Part shown: positions 1-9,128 of the stretch, one piece after another
How the letters are laid out: each line of letters opens with the position of its first letter
Position numbering within the stretch: position 1 is the first letter of the stretch
Program-made: the position numbers and the translations under genes
Notes under the pieces: model-generated
What the model saw: the letters and a program-made list of their open reading frames with translations, nothing else
Database searches by the model: none
Told to the model about the DNA's origin: nothing
Assembly: GCA_018396655.1 (NCBI GenBank)
Contig: JAGTQF010000006.1
Coordinates: 1 to 54,503 of the forward strand
Direction of reading: 5' to 3'
DNA length: 54,503 nucleotides
Source: Candidatus Bathyarchaeota archaeon
GTDB taxonomy: Archaea; Thermoproteota; Bathyarchaeia; Bathyarchaeales; DTEX01

Positions 1-1
1 A

Positions 2-130
2 ATAGCGAAGAGAATAAAGGAGCAGGTTGGAGGAACAATAAGCCAAGAGGAATGGAGAAAGCTAACGGAGACATATGGTGGAGAAGAACAACAGCCACTA
101 ACAGAATACTACAGAGACATGAAAAAATAA
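2..130 (+). CDS. C-terminal 42 codons of a Hel308-type helicase (partial, runs off window start); inverted near-identical copy of the 3' end of the gene at 19259-21508
   Basis: Frame reads IAKRIKEQVGGTISQEEWRKLTETYGGEEQQPLTEYYRDMKK*; identical to the end of the 19259-21508 product except one extra Lys codon. Confidence 0.85.
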   Translation: MAKRIKEQVGGTISQEEWRKLTETYGGEEQQPLTEYYRDMKK

Positions 131-189
131 TAATATAGAGAATGAGGGTCTCACAAACTCTCTGGTGATTCATAAAACCAGCATATAAA

Positions 190-473
190 CTTTCAATTCT
201 CTTTTTGAGATTCCAAGTATGACCCTGCGCGCCACCTCAGGTCTCTCAAACGCGCCATTTCAATTCTCTTTTTGAGATTCCTAGCATATAGTTCCAATCG
301 GTCGCCCTCAACATGTGTTATTTCAATTCTCTTTTTGAGATTCTCGAGTTGGAGTGTGAAGGGAAAATAATTCGTCTCGGGGAATTTCAATTCTCTTTTT
401 GAGATTCGCAAGAGCTGCCAATGATGCTTATCTGGTTTAGTCTGAGACAATTTCAATTCTCTTTTTGAGATTC
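190..473 (-). CRISPR. CRISPR array, 5 repeats / 4 spacers; repeat (minus strand) GAATCTCAAAAAGAGAATTGAAA(T/G); spacers 43, 39, 40 and 42 nt
   Basis: Repeats at 190-213, 257-280, 320-343, 384-407, 450-473; unique spacers between. The minus-strand repeat ends ATTGAAA(G/T), like Sulfolobales-type repeats, which suggests minus-strand transcription. Confidence 0.95.
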
Positions 474-625
474 CGAGTGTTTTTCTTGCTCTATTTTGTT
501 ATTTAGGCTTTTTCTGTATTTAAGTTTTGTAATACTGTTTCGGTGGTTGCTGATCTACTTTTAGGGTATGTGTTTCCACCAAGCCCAGTGGAAAAATATG
601 ATGAACCAACATTTCCAGTGGAGTC
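474..625 (-). promoter_or_regulatory. CRISPR leader A
   Basis: AT-rich, TATA-like CTTAAATAC about 45-50 nt from the first repeat, inverted repeat TTCCACT..GGTGGAA; recognisably homologous to the flank of the single repeat at 19176-19198. Confidence 0.7.
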
Positions 626-766
626 ATAATCTCTCCCTCTTCCCAGAGCGGTATATTGATAGCCCTTTAGTTCTAATCCAACCATATCTCTCATTAGCGA
701 GCGTTCACTTGAGTGCTGAGTGATTCTCTATAAGAGAGTGGATTTCTGCTGGGGAAATGTTTATAT

Positions 767-2569
767 TTGACATTTCTCTCTTTTTCTAGCCAAGTCGAAA
801 CGATTGAGTTGGGAAGAGTTTTCTCAGCTCTTTCAGTTTTGGCTTTAGATGGAATAATGGATGAATGGTATATGCTGAATGAGATTGGTGTGCTGAGATT
901 GAGAGTTGCCCATTTAATGCTGGTCTCTCTTTCCTTTATGATTTTGCTGTTGATGGTGATGGTTCCCCAAATATCTTTTGGGATTGAGTCGGATAGTGAT
1001 TTGGCATTCATGTATGCGCCAGTGCTCCGCTTCACTCGTGGTGAGAAGTTTTATCCAACATCCGTCGATTGTATTATTAGCAGTTCTGTTCTTAGGCAGC
1101 GCAATCCTAATGGAACTTCAATATTAATTGACCCCGCACCTAATCCGGATACTCTCGGAGCGTATACTTCAAGTGACCTTTTCCTAGACAATAAGCTTGG
1201 GACACTTGAGGCTATAGCCGCCGACTATGCTTCTAAGGCTGATAGCATAGGATATTACGCCTACGTTAATATTATTAGGAGAGATTCCGGCACGGTTATA
1301 CAATATTGGCTCTTTTATGTCTTCAATGATGGACCATTAAATAGTCATCAGGGCGATATCGAGGTCATCCAGGTCTTCTTGGATGCCTCTGGAAACCCAA
1401 AGAGTGTTCTGGCTTCCCAACATGGTGCCGGACAGAATGCTGCATGGAATGATGTTGAGAGAGTTGGCACTCACCCAATAATATATGTAGCTCAAGGCTC
1501 CCACGCAAACTACTTCCGCCCATATCAAGGCAGAATCGGAATAGAGAATGATATTGTTGGGGATGATGGGAAGACAATAAATCCTGAACAACTTAACATT
1601 GTACTCCTAAGCGACCAGAGCTGGTTGAATTTTAGGGGACGCTGGGGGTACTGGGGCACGGATGAGGAGGTAGCCTTAGGTAAGGCTGGTCCGCTTGGTC
1701 CAAAATACAATCAGGATGGTATTAGATGGTCGCAGCCCGAGGTTTATTTAGCGTCAACATTTCATGTTGATGGAAACTATTTTATCCTCGCATGGTTAGC
1801 TGCCAATTTTATGCTGCTCTTCAGCATATATATTGCGGCGAGAAGCCTATGGAAGATTCAGGGCATAATTAGACTGGGAAGGAAGGGCGGTCTTTTAGTG
1901 GGCAAATTTCTTAGGGGGCGCGGTGGCATAGGAATAATAGTAGGTGCGGTCGCAATAATAATGTACGCTGCAGCGCTCTTTATGCCATGGTATAAGATAA
2001 GCGCTCAATCAGAAGTGGGATTACTAGCCCAGAGAGAAAACGTCACACTAATGAGTATTGATGGCACTAATGGCATAACATTAAATCTACCTCTGGGGCC
2101 GGAAAGCTCCGATTCATCATCTGGCTACGTAAACCTATTTTCGGCCAAGATTCCCTTCGCAATAATCCTAGTCTCTAACGCTATACTCTTGGCGCTCGAC
2201 GTTATTGGTGTTAGAAGCAGCAGGAAACTCGGCGTAAAGTTCATTATTGCCACAATTGGCATGTTTCTGCCCATAATCCTTATTATAGCATTCGTTTCAC
2301 AGCTATCGGCTTTCATGCCTTTCGCAGCTAGTCTTCTACCAGGAAGGAGCATCCCAATCGGGATTGAGGAGGTTGTGCATAATATATCCGTTAACCCGAT
2401 ATCTGGCACAGCTAATGCGAATCTTCCGGTTGTCGGATTAACTATGGTCAATTGGGGTTTTGATTCTGGAGCCTACCTGATAGTCTTATCTGCCATTCTT
2501 GGAGTCCTAGCTGGTCTCCTAATATATACGGCGCCTGAGGTCAAAAAAGAGGGGCAAATGATTATCTAG
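767..2569 (+). CDS. Vps62/DUF946-like secreted domain followed by C-terminal transmembrane helices (true start probably downstream of 767)
   Basis: Motifs YAPVLRFTRGEKFYP, YWLFYVFNDGPLNSHQGDIE, VAQGSHANYF, WGYWG; signal-like hydrophobic N-terminus and several C-terminal hydrophobic segments. Confidence 0.65.
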   Translation: MTFLSFSSQVETIELGRVFSALSVLALDGIMDEWYMLNEIGVLRLRVAHLMLVSLSFMILLLMVMVPQISFGIESDSDLAFMYAPVLRFTRGEKFYPTSVDCIISSSVLRQRNPNGTSILIDPAPNPDTLGAYTSSDLFLDNKLGTLEAIAADYASKADSIGYYAYVNIIRRDSGTVIQYWLFYVFNDGPLNSHQGDIEVIQVFLDASGNPKSVLASQHGAGQNAAWNDVERVGTHPIIYVAQGSHANYFRPYQGRIGIENDIVGDDGKTINPEQLNIVLLSDQSWLNFRGRWGYWGTDEEVALGKAGPLGPKYNQDGIRWSQPEVYLASTFHVDGNYFILAWLAANFMLLFSIYIAARSLWKIQGIIRLGRKGGLLVGKFLRGRGGIGIIVGAVAIIMYAAALFMPWYKISAQSEVGLLAQRENVTLMSIDGTNGITLNLPLGPESSDSSSGYVNLFSAKIPFAIILVSNAILLALDVIGVRSSRKLGVKFIIATIGMFLPIILIIAFVSQLSAFMPFAASLLPGRSIPIGIEEVVHNISVNPISGTANANLPVVGLTMVNWGFDSGAYLIVLSAILGVLAGLLIYTAPEVKKEGQMII

Positions 2570-3942
2570 GAAGGAAGAGACTGCCCAGATAGCCTCACTT
2601 CTCTAATTTTTATTGCTGGGAAGAAATGTCCTTTTCCGAAGGTCCGTCCATCCTTAGATATTAACTCTATATCTTTTATTAGGTTTAGTATGTATCCTCC
2701 GGCCATTAGATTTTTGACCGGATGCTTCTTCTCGCCGCCCTCTATTAAGAAGCCCTCATCGATTGTTGTTGAGAATTCGCCTGAGACCATGTTTGGTGTG
2801 AAGGATGCGCTTGTAACTAGGATTCCCCTCTTTGTTTCGGCTATAATCTCGTTAATTGTGCTGTCGCCCGGCTTAACCCTAATATTGCTTGGTCCAGCGC
2901 CCACATACCCGCCATAGCCGCCTCTAATCGCATGCCCAGTAGACTCAACGTTCATTATGCCAGCCGAGTAAGAGTTATGTAGGAATGTTAGCACAGTGCC
3001 TCTCTCCAGAACTTTTACTGGCCTCTTTGGAACCCCCTCACCATCATATGTGCTGCTCGCTATTGCTCCGGGTATCGTTCCATCATCGAGAATCTCAAGG
3101 TTCTCCGGTCCTATCTGCCTCCCCAGAAGTTTTGATGCGAATGTTCTCCCCTTAGCCGCCGCCTCCCCTGATAGAGCCGATAGTAGGCTGGAGAAGAGGG
3201 AGCTGGAGGATTCCGGCATTAGGATTAATGGTAGTAAGCCGCTCTCAATTTTCCTTGAGCCGAACTGTTCCAGAGATTTCTTAGCAGCCCTCCTACCAAT
3301 CCAATAGACATCAATATCATTTAGGGAAACCCCGTAATCGAACTCGTAAGAGCTTCCAACATCATCCCCATCCCTATAAACTGGCTGGAGATAAGCTGAA
3401 ACAGCGGTCTTCTCAGCCTCAATAGAAACTCCGGTTGAAGTCATTAAACACGCTTTAGAATGGCTTGCGCTAAACCCACCATGATACATCGCGCCTCCCC
3501 GAACACCCTCAGCGGCATTAATCATCTCCACCGGGAAGCGGCATGCATCATCAAGAGTTAGCTCGGCTATATTCGCATCAAATAGGCCGGGAACCTCGGG
3601 AACCTTAGATGGGCCCGGCATACTCTTAAAGTATGGGTCCGGCTGGGCGACTCTAGCGAAGCCAACAGCCCTCTTAACAGTCACCTCTATATCACTATCC
3701 TCTAGGCTCTGCGAGTATGCTACACCCATACCCTTATTTTTAAAGGCTCTGACTCCTATGCCAATATCAACGCGGGATGATGCCTCCTTAATCCCCCTCC
3801 CAAGAATGCTTATACTTATAGACCTAGTGTAGGATGTGACGACATCATAAAAGTCTATGTTTAGCCTGGAGAGTATGCGCATAGCTTTCTCGGCTGGTGT
3901 GACCAAATCCATTCTGTTCATTCTATCTCCTCCCGCCAACAA
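2566..3942 (-). CDS. TldE/PmbA family protein
   Basis: PmbA-like sequence (GEFSTTIDEGFLIEGGEKKHPVKNLMAGGYILNLIKDIE); overlaps tldD. Confidence 0.85.
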   Translation of the reverse strand: MLAGGDRMNRMDLVTPAEKAMRILSRLNIDFYDVVTSYTRSISISILGRGIKEASSRVDIGIGVRAFKNKGMGVAYSQSLEDSDIEVTVKRAVGFARVAQPDPYFKSMPGPSKVPEVPGLFDANIAELTLDDACRFPVEMINAAEGVRGGAMYHGGFSASHSKACLMTSTGVSIEAEKTAVSAYLQPVYRDGDDVGSSYEFDYGVSLNDIDVYWIGRRAAKKSLEQFGSRKIESGLLPLILMPESSSSLFSSLLSALSGEAAAKGRTFASKLLGRQIGPENLEILDDGTIPGAIASSTYDGEGVPKRPVKVLERGTVLTFLHNSYSAGIMNVESTGHAIRGGYGGYVGAGPSNIRVKPGDSTINEIIAETKRGILVTSASFTPNMVSGEFSTTIDEGFLIEGGEKKHPVKNLMAGGYILNLIKDIELISKDGRTFGKGHFFPAIKIREVRLSGQSLPS

Positions 3943-5326
3943 CTATACCCTCTATTTTAAAGTGTGGTGCTCCAGCATCCACATAGATTCCCTGCCCGGA
4001 TTTACCACACATTCCCGGCATCTCCATTCTTAAGTCTTTGCCTACAGCCGTTATGTTCTTTAGGGCTTCGAGTGTTAGTCCGCTTATGGCCACATCCCTA
4101 AGATGCTCCGTTAACTCGCCCTTTTCTATCAGCCATGCCTCCTCAACCTTACATGTGAACTGCCCCTTCTGGGATTCAACGTAACCATATTGGGAGCCCG
4201 ATAAATAGACCCCACAATCGATATCCTCGAGAATCTCCTCAAGGGACATATCTCCAGGAGCAAGATAAGTGTTGGACATGCGCACAATTGGTGGATGATG
4301 ATGGGACTGCGCCCTAGCACTACCATTGGGAGCGCCACCAAGCTTAGCTGCTGTCTCAAGAGAGTGGAGGAAGCCAACTAATACACCGCTCTCTATGATT
4401 TTATGAGGCACAGCTCTCGTCCCCTCATGGTCATATACAAAATGCCCATAACCCATCCTAGTTGGGTCATCAATTATCGTCACAAGGCTGCTCGCAATCT
4501 TCTGTCCGAGCTTATCGGATATTATGGATTGGCCGCTGAAGACAAGGTCCCCCTCACTATTATGGCCGATAGCCTCATGGATGAATAGGCCGCCAACCCT
4601 CGGGTCAACTACAACCGTATATGTGCCGCTTGGGGGTGGATGTGCACTCAAAAGCTCCACAGCCCTCTTAGCGGCCTTTAGGGAGAATTCTTCTGCATTA
4701 ATCTTCTCGATTAGCTCATATCCGGCAACGTTTCCGACAACCTCATAGCCTTCCTGCAGGTTATCGCCCTCTTTCGCTATAACTCGGCATATTATCTGAG
4801 TTCTGGGGGCTATCTCCTCAACAAATGTCCCAAAGGAATTGCATACAACAACTTTGGTCTCAAAATCCCTATAGGTTATGAATGTATCTTTTATCCTATC
4901 GCTGAAGCCCCTAGCAGCACTTTCTAACTCAAGAACCCTCTTAACCTTCTCCTCCGGGCTGATATCCAATGGATTAACCTTCACATGATGGATTACCATG
5001 TCCGTTGAGGGCTTAACCTCAACTATTTTGGCTTCCTCACCAGCGCTGATAACTATAGATTTAGCACTCCCAATCGCATCCCTTAGAGCTCTCTCAGCAC
5101 TCTCTCTTGCCAGCATATTGGTTGATGCAAAGCCCCAGCGTCCATCAACAATAACCCTAACACCTATACCCCTCAATATCCCAGAAGACAGAGACCTCGC
5201 AACACTATTCTCAACACCTATGCTGTTAATCCTCTCCTCAAAATACCTCGCCTCACAGAAGCTCGCGCCTTCACTAAGCCCCCTCTCAACAATAAACTCG
5301 AGAAGCTCCCTCAAAATGGACACCAA
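3923..5326 (-). CDS. tldD: TldD family metalloprotease
   Basis: HEAIGHNSEGD metal-binding motif, GQGIYVDAGAPHFKIEG. Confidence 0.9.
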   Translation of the reverse strand: MVSILRELLEFIVERGLSEGASFCEARYFEERINSIGVENSVARSLSSGILRGIGVRVIVDGRWGFASTNMLARESAERALRDAIGSAKSIVISAGEEAKIVEVKPSTDMVIHHVKVNPLDISPEEKVKRVLELESAARGFSDRIKDTFITYRDFETKVVVCNSFGTFVEEIAPRTQIICRVIAKEGDNLQEGYEVVGNVAGYELIEKINAEEFSLKAAKRAVELLSAHPPPSGTYTVVVDPRVGGLFIHEAIGHNSEGDLVFSGQSIISDKLGQKIASSLVTIIDDPTRMGYGHFVYDHEGTRAVPHKIIESGVLVGFLHSLETAAKLGGAPNGSARAQSHHHPPIVRMSNTYLAPGDMSLEEILEDIDCGVYLSGSQYGYVESQKGQFTCKVEEAWLIEKGELTEHLRDVAISGLTLEALKNITAVGKDLRMEMPGMCGKSGQGIYVDAGAPHFKIEGIVVGGRR

Positions 5327-5433
5327 CCACGCTCATAAACCACTTACCATTAGGCAATAATAAATCTAGTGCCTTAATCCCGATAAAAATGTTAGCCGAA
5401 ACAAGCCTGTCATAGCCCTTAGAGTAGGAGAGG

Positions 5434-5464
5434 GAGAGGCTACTCAAGAAGATAGGAAGGTATC
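5434..5464 (+). repeat. Dispersed ~30-bp motif, copy 1
   Basis: gagaggctactcaagaagataggaaggtatc; similar to 24309-24338 and 40981-41010; GATA-N6-TATC core. Confidence 0.6.
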
Positions 5465-5490
5465 ATCCTAAACAATGAAAAGATTTATAT

Positions 5491-5658
5491 CGTGAGGGCG
5501 CATCCTATAGTGGATGGTGCGAGGGCTTTGGGGGATTGCGTTCATAAGAGGCGGTCGCCTTCACCACTGAAAGAGATAATCTCCCATCTAAGATGAGAAT
5601 TGAAGCCTTATTCTCCCATACCATCCACTCGGATGGGAATCTACCCGGCCCTCTCACG
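5491..5658 (+). ncRNA. Putative structured RNA or 5' leader upstream of hisG
   Basis: Terminal pairing CGTGAGGGC(5491-5499)/GCCCtcTCACG(5648-5658); AGTGGATGGT(5509-5518)/ACCATCCACT(5620-5629); GGGGGATT/AATCTCCC arm; GAGAAT/ATTCTC hairpin; TTTATAT box just upstream. Confidence 0.55.
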
Positions 5659-5692
5659 ATTGTAAAGGTAATTTTAGTGGGGTGATTTTATC

Positions 5693-6676
5693 ATGGAGAA
5701 GATTAGCTTCCTAATACCTAAGGGGCATCTCTCTGAGGGAACATTCCGTACTCTCGAGAGGGCTGGCTACGTGATTTCCGGCGGCGAACGTACATATAGA
5801 CCGGTCATAAACGACCCCAAGATAGAGCTGAAGATACTTAGACCGCAAGAGATTCCAGTATTCGTGAGCGAGGGGCTGCATGATATAGGGATAACTGGGC
5901 TAGACTGGCTCCGTGAAACCAAAGCTGACGTTGAGGTCCTATTAAATCTTGAGTATGCCAGAGTCAAGCTAGTCCTCGCCATCCCAAAAGCTTGGACCCG
6001 CATAAACAGTCTCTCCAGCCTCCTAGAGGAGTTCAACCGTAGCGGAAGAACCCTAAGAATATCAACGGAATACCTAAATATTTCAGCAGAGTTCCTAATG
6101 GCCAATCCAACCTACAAACGCCTTTATGGTGATAGGGAGCCGCTCATCGTGACACCATGGTGGAGAAAGGGCGAAAACAGTAGGGTAGCCCTATACTTGT
6201 CTTTTGGTGCAACGGAGGCAAAACCCCCGGAGAATGCTGATGCCATAATAGATGTTATGGAAACCGGCGAAACATTGGAGCAGAATAACCTGAAGCCCAT
6301 AGAGGTTATAATGGAGTCAACGGCCATACTCATAGCCAATAGGGATTCGCTGAAGAACCCGGAGAAGCGCGAGAAAATCTATGACGTATTAACGCTTCTG
6401 AAGGGTGTTGTCGATGGAAGGAAGAAGCTCCACATATTCATGAATGTACACAAAAATAATCTCCCAAGCCTATTAGAGAGGCTCCCAGCCCTTAAAAAAC
6501 CGACCATAGCCCCGCTCTCCGATGAGAACTGGTATTCGGTAAACACGGTCATAGATAAGGAGCAGTTCATAGAGATACTCCCAATCCTAAGAAGACTCGC
6601 ACAGGGCCTAGTTGTATACGAACCTAGACAAGTCCTACCGCTGGAGGAGATAAACTCAAGCGAGAGAGGACAATAA
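5693..6676 (+). CDS. hisG: ATP phosphoribosyltransferase (long form)
   Basis: HisG motifs; first gene of his cluster. Confidence 0.93.
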   Translation: MEKISFLIPKGHLSEGTFRTLERAGYVISGGERTYRPVINDPKIELKILRPQEIPVFVSEGLHDIGITGLDWLRETKADVEVLLNLEYARVKLVLAIPKAWTRINSLSSLLEEFNRSGRTLRISTEYLNISAEFLMANPTYKRLYGDREPLIVTPWWRKGENSRVALYLSFGATEAKPPENADAIIDVMETGETLEQNNLKPIEVIMESTAILIANRDSLKNPEKREKIYDVLTLLKGVVDGRKKLHIFMNVHKNNLPSLLERLPALKKPTIAPLSDENWYSVNTVIDKEQFIEILPILRRLAQGLVVYEPRQVLPLEEINSSERGQ

Positions 6677-6693
6677 AAAGGACGGGGAGGGCT

Positions 6694-8001
6694 GTGGCTC
6701 ACATGTTAGTGAAGGTTTTAAGACTTAAGGATGCACGTGAGCTGGCGCTGGCCGATAGGTGGCCGAGTAGGCGCGGCTTAGACCCGGGACTGCTTGATTA
6801 CGTGGAGAAGATAATTAGGGAGGTTAGGGAGCGGGGCGATAAAGCCCTAATAGACTTAACAGAGAAGTTTGATGGCACTAGGCTCACGGTTGAGCGCCTT
6901 AGGGTTAGCAGAGAGGAGATTAAGGACGCGTACAGCATAGTTGGTGAGGAGCAGATATCAGCCATAAAACTTGCAAGGGATAGGGTTGAGAGGTTTGAGA
7001 GGAGCATTCTAGAGCGTGCAAGATTCGAATATGGGGATGAGCTCGGCGTGAGAATACGAAGGGAATATCGGCCAATAAGAAGCGTTGGATGTTATGTTCC
7101 CGGAGGCATAGCCGCATACCCAAGCACCCTAATCATGGCCGCTGTTCCAGCGAGGGTTGCCGGAGTCAGAAGGGTTGTTGTGTGCTCACCACCAAGAAGG
7201 GATGGCAGCGTCAACCCGCTAATCCTCGTAGCAGCAGATATATGCGGCATAGAAGAACTCTATAGGGTTGGTGGAATACAGGCTATAGCAGCCCTAGCGT
7301 ATGGAACCGAAACAATAAAGCCAGTCGATAAAATTGTGGGTCCGGGAAACAGGTATGTTCTCGCGGCCAAAAGTATCATTTCGCGCGATGTTCCAATAGA
7401 CCATCCGGCTGGCCCTAGCGAGATAATGGTTCTAGCGGATGACAGCGCAAACCCACATTACATAGCGCTGGACATGATTTCGCAGGCTGAGCATGACCCG
7501 AACAGCACGTCCATTCTCGTGACGACATCAAGGCGGATTGCTGAACTAGTCCTAGAAAAACTGATACACCTAATTGAGCGTGCACCCAGCGGTGATAGAA
7601 TTAAGGCAGCCCTTGAGCATAACGGCCTAATATTAGTGGCTGATAGCATGGATGAAGCCATAGAATTCGCGAATGATTTTGCACCCGAACATCTTGAGAT
7701 AATCGCCGAGAAGCCCTATGAAATATCTGAGCGGATAAATTCAGCCGGCCTAATATTGATTGGCGCATATACACCAGTCTCCATAAGCGACTACTGTTTA
7801 GGAACAAATCATATTCTGCCAACCGGAGGGTTTAGCCATGTTTATTCATCGCTATCAGCATTAAACTTCATTAAGTTCGTGAATGTGGCGGAGTGTCCTA
7901 AGGGGGCTCTAATGGAGCTTTCTGGATGCGCGAGGACTCTAGCCAAGAGCGAGGGAATGCTGAATCATGCATCAGCAATAGATGGGAGGCTTAAAGCTTG
8001 A
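6694..8001 (+). CDS. hisD: Histidinol dehydrogenase
   Basis: VGCYVPGGIAAYPSTLIMAAVPARVAGV, AGPSEIMVLAD. Confidence 0.97.
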   Translation: MAHMLVKVLRLKDARELALADRWPSRRGLDPGLLDYVEKIIREVRERGDKALIDLTEKFDGTRLTVERLRVSREEIKDAYSIVGEEQISAIKLARDRVERFERSILERARFEYGDELGVRIRREYRPIRSVGCYVPGGIAAYPSTLIMAAVPARVAGVRRVVVCSPPRRDGSVNPLILVAADICGIEELYRVGGIQAIAALAYGTETIKPVDKIVGPGNRYVLAAKSIISRDVPIDHPAGPSEIMVLADDSANPHYIALDMISQAEHDPNSTSILVTTSRRIAELVLEKLIHLIERAPSGDRIKAALEHNGLILVADSMDEAIEFANDFAPEHLEIIAEKPYEISERINSAGLILIGAYTPVSISDYCLGTNHILPTGGFSHVYSSLSALNFIKFVNVAECPKGALMELSGCARTLAKSEGMLNHASAIDGRLKA

Positions 8002-9128
8002 GCTTTAAAAGCCGAGGTAAAAGGATTATTGAGGAAGTCATCTTGAGGGCTCAGCAGATAGATAAATATGATGTTGGCGAGACCATAAGAAGCCTAGCCG
8101 TAAAGACGGGTATAAGCCCCTCAGAAATCCTAAAGCTGAATTCCAACGAGAACTTCTTTGTTCCATTAAACTTCTTAAGGGAAATTTTAAGGCAGGTCAT
8201 CGAGGAGATTGACCCAAGAATATATCCCAGAGACGAGTTTAGGGAGCTGAGGGAGGCACTAAGCAGCTATCTCGGTGTTCCGGCGGACAACATTATGATT
8301 GGAACTGGAAGTGACCAGCTCATAGACTTGGCTGCGAGATTATTCTTGAGGGATGGTGATGAAGCCCTCTCAATCGACCCGACATTCGCGATATATGAGC
8401 GGTGCGTGAAGTCTCAGGGAGCGATATATAGGACTGTATCTTTGAGGGAGGACTTCTCCCTAGACTTGGATGCCATAATGGCGTCCATAACACCTAAGGT
8501 AAAAATAATCTTCCTATGCTCACCGAATAATCCCACGGCAAACCAATTTAGGCGCGAGGATATATTACGCTTGGCTGAGGAGTTTAATGGGCTTGTTGCA
8601 TTAGATGAAGCCTACGCTGACTTCGCGGATACAACACTAATTAATGAGGCGAGCGAGCTAGACAACCTGATGGTTTTTAGAACATTCTCAAAGGTTTTCG
8701 GTCTAGCCGGATTGAGGGTCGGCTATGCTGTTGCAGGTGATAGGCTGGCTAAAACCATAAATGAGAGGATTCAGATGCCATACTCGGTTTCCATAACAGC
8801 GCTTAAGGCTGCCATTAAAATTCTAGAGAAGATAGATTGCGTGAAGAAGTTTATAGGTGAGCTTGGAGCTGAGAGGTCTAGGCTCATTGATGCGCTTAAT
8901 AGAATGGGGGGTGTGAGGGCATTCCCATCCCAAACGAACTTCGTGCTCTTCCAAGTAGATAGGGATTCGTCAGCCGTATACAGGGCGCTTTTAAATAGGG
9001 GGATTATCGTGAGAAACATCGGCAAAGTATTGAGGTTTGAGAACTGCCTAAGGGTTACGGTTGCCCCAGCCCTCATGATGGAGCGCTTCATTAAAGGTTT
9101 ATGGGAGGTTTTATGCGAAAATGCCTGA
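7998..9128 (+). CDS. hisC: Histidinol-phosphate aminotransferase
   Basis: FLCSPNNPTANQF, FRTFSKVFGLAGLRVGY. Confidence 0.96.
   Translation: MSFKSRGKRIIEEVILRAQQIDKYDVGETIRSLAVKTGISPSEILKLNSNENFFVPLNFLREILRQVIEEIDPRIYPRDEFRELREALSSYLGVPADNIMIGTGSDQLIDLAARLFLRDGDEALSIDPTFAIYERCVKSQGAIYRTVSLREDFSLDLDAIMASITPKVKIIFLCSPNNPTANQFRREDILRLAEEFNGLVALDEAYADFADTTLINEASELDNLMVFRTFSKVFGLAGLRVGYAVAGDRLAKTINERIQMPYSVSITALKAAIKILEKIDCVKKFIGELGAERSRLIDALNRMGGVRAFPSQTNFVLFQVDRDSSAVYRALLNRGIIVRNIGKVLRFENCLRVTVAPALMMERFIKGLWEVLCENA

Noticed and set aside
214-449. Self-targeting spacers
   Set aside because: No obvious match to the rest of the window by eye; a real search against the genome and virus databases is required.
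193-456. 87-aa minus-strand ORF with repeated NLKKRIE
   Set aside because: It is a translation of CRISPR repeats and spacers; the periodic peptide comes from the repeat.
5509-5629. 5S rRNA (about 120 nt closed by a terminal helix)
   Set aside because: No 5S-conserved CGAAC or GAAGTTAAGC-type sequence; internal arms do not match 5S.
5491-5658. RNase P or SRP RNA
   Set aside because: No P4/CR-I or CR-V type sequence and no SRP helix 8 GGAAG/GCAG motif recognised.
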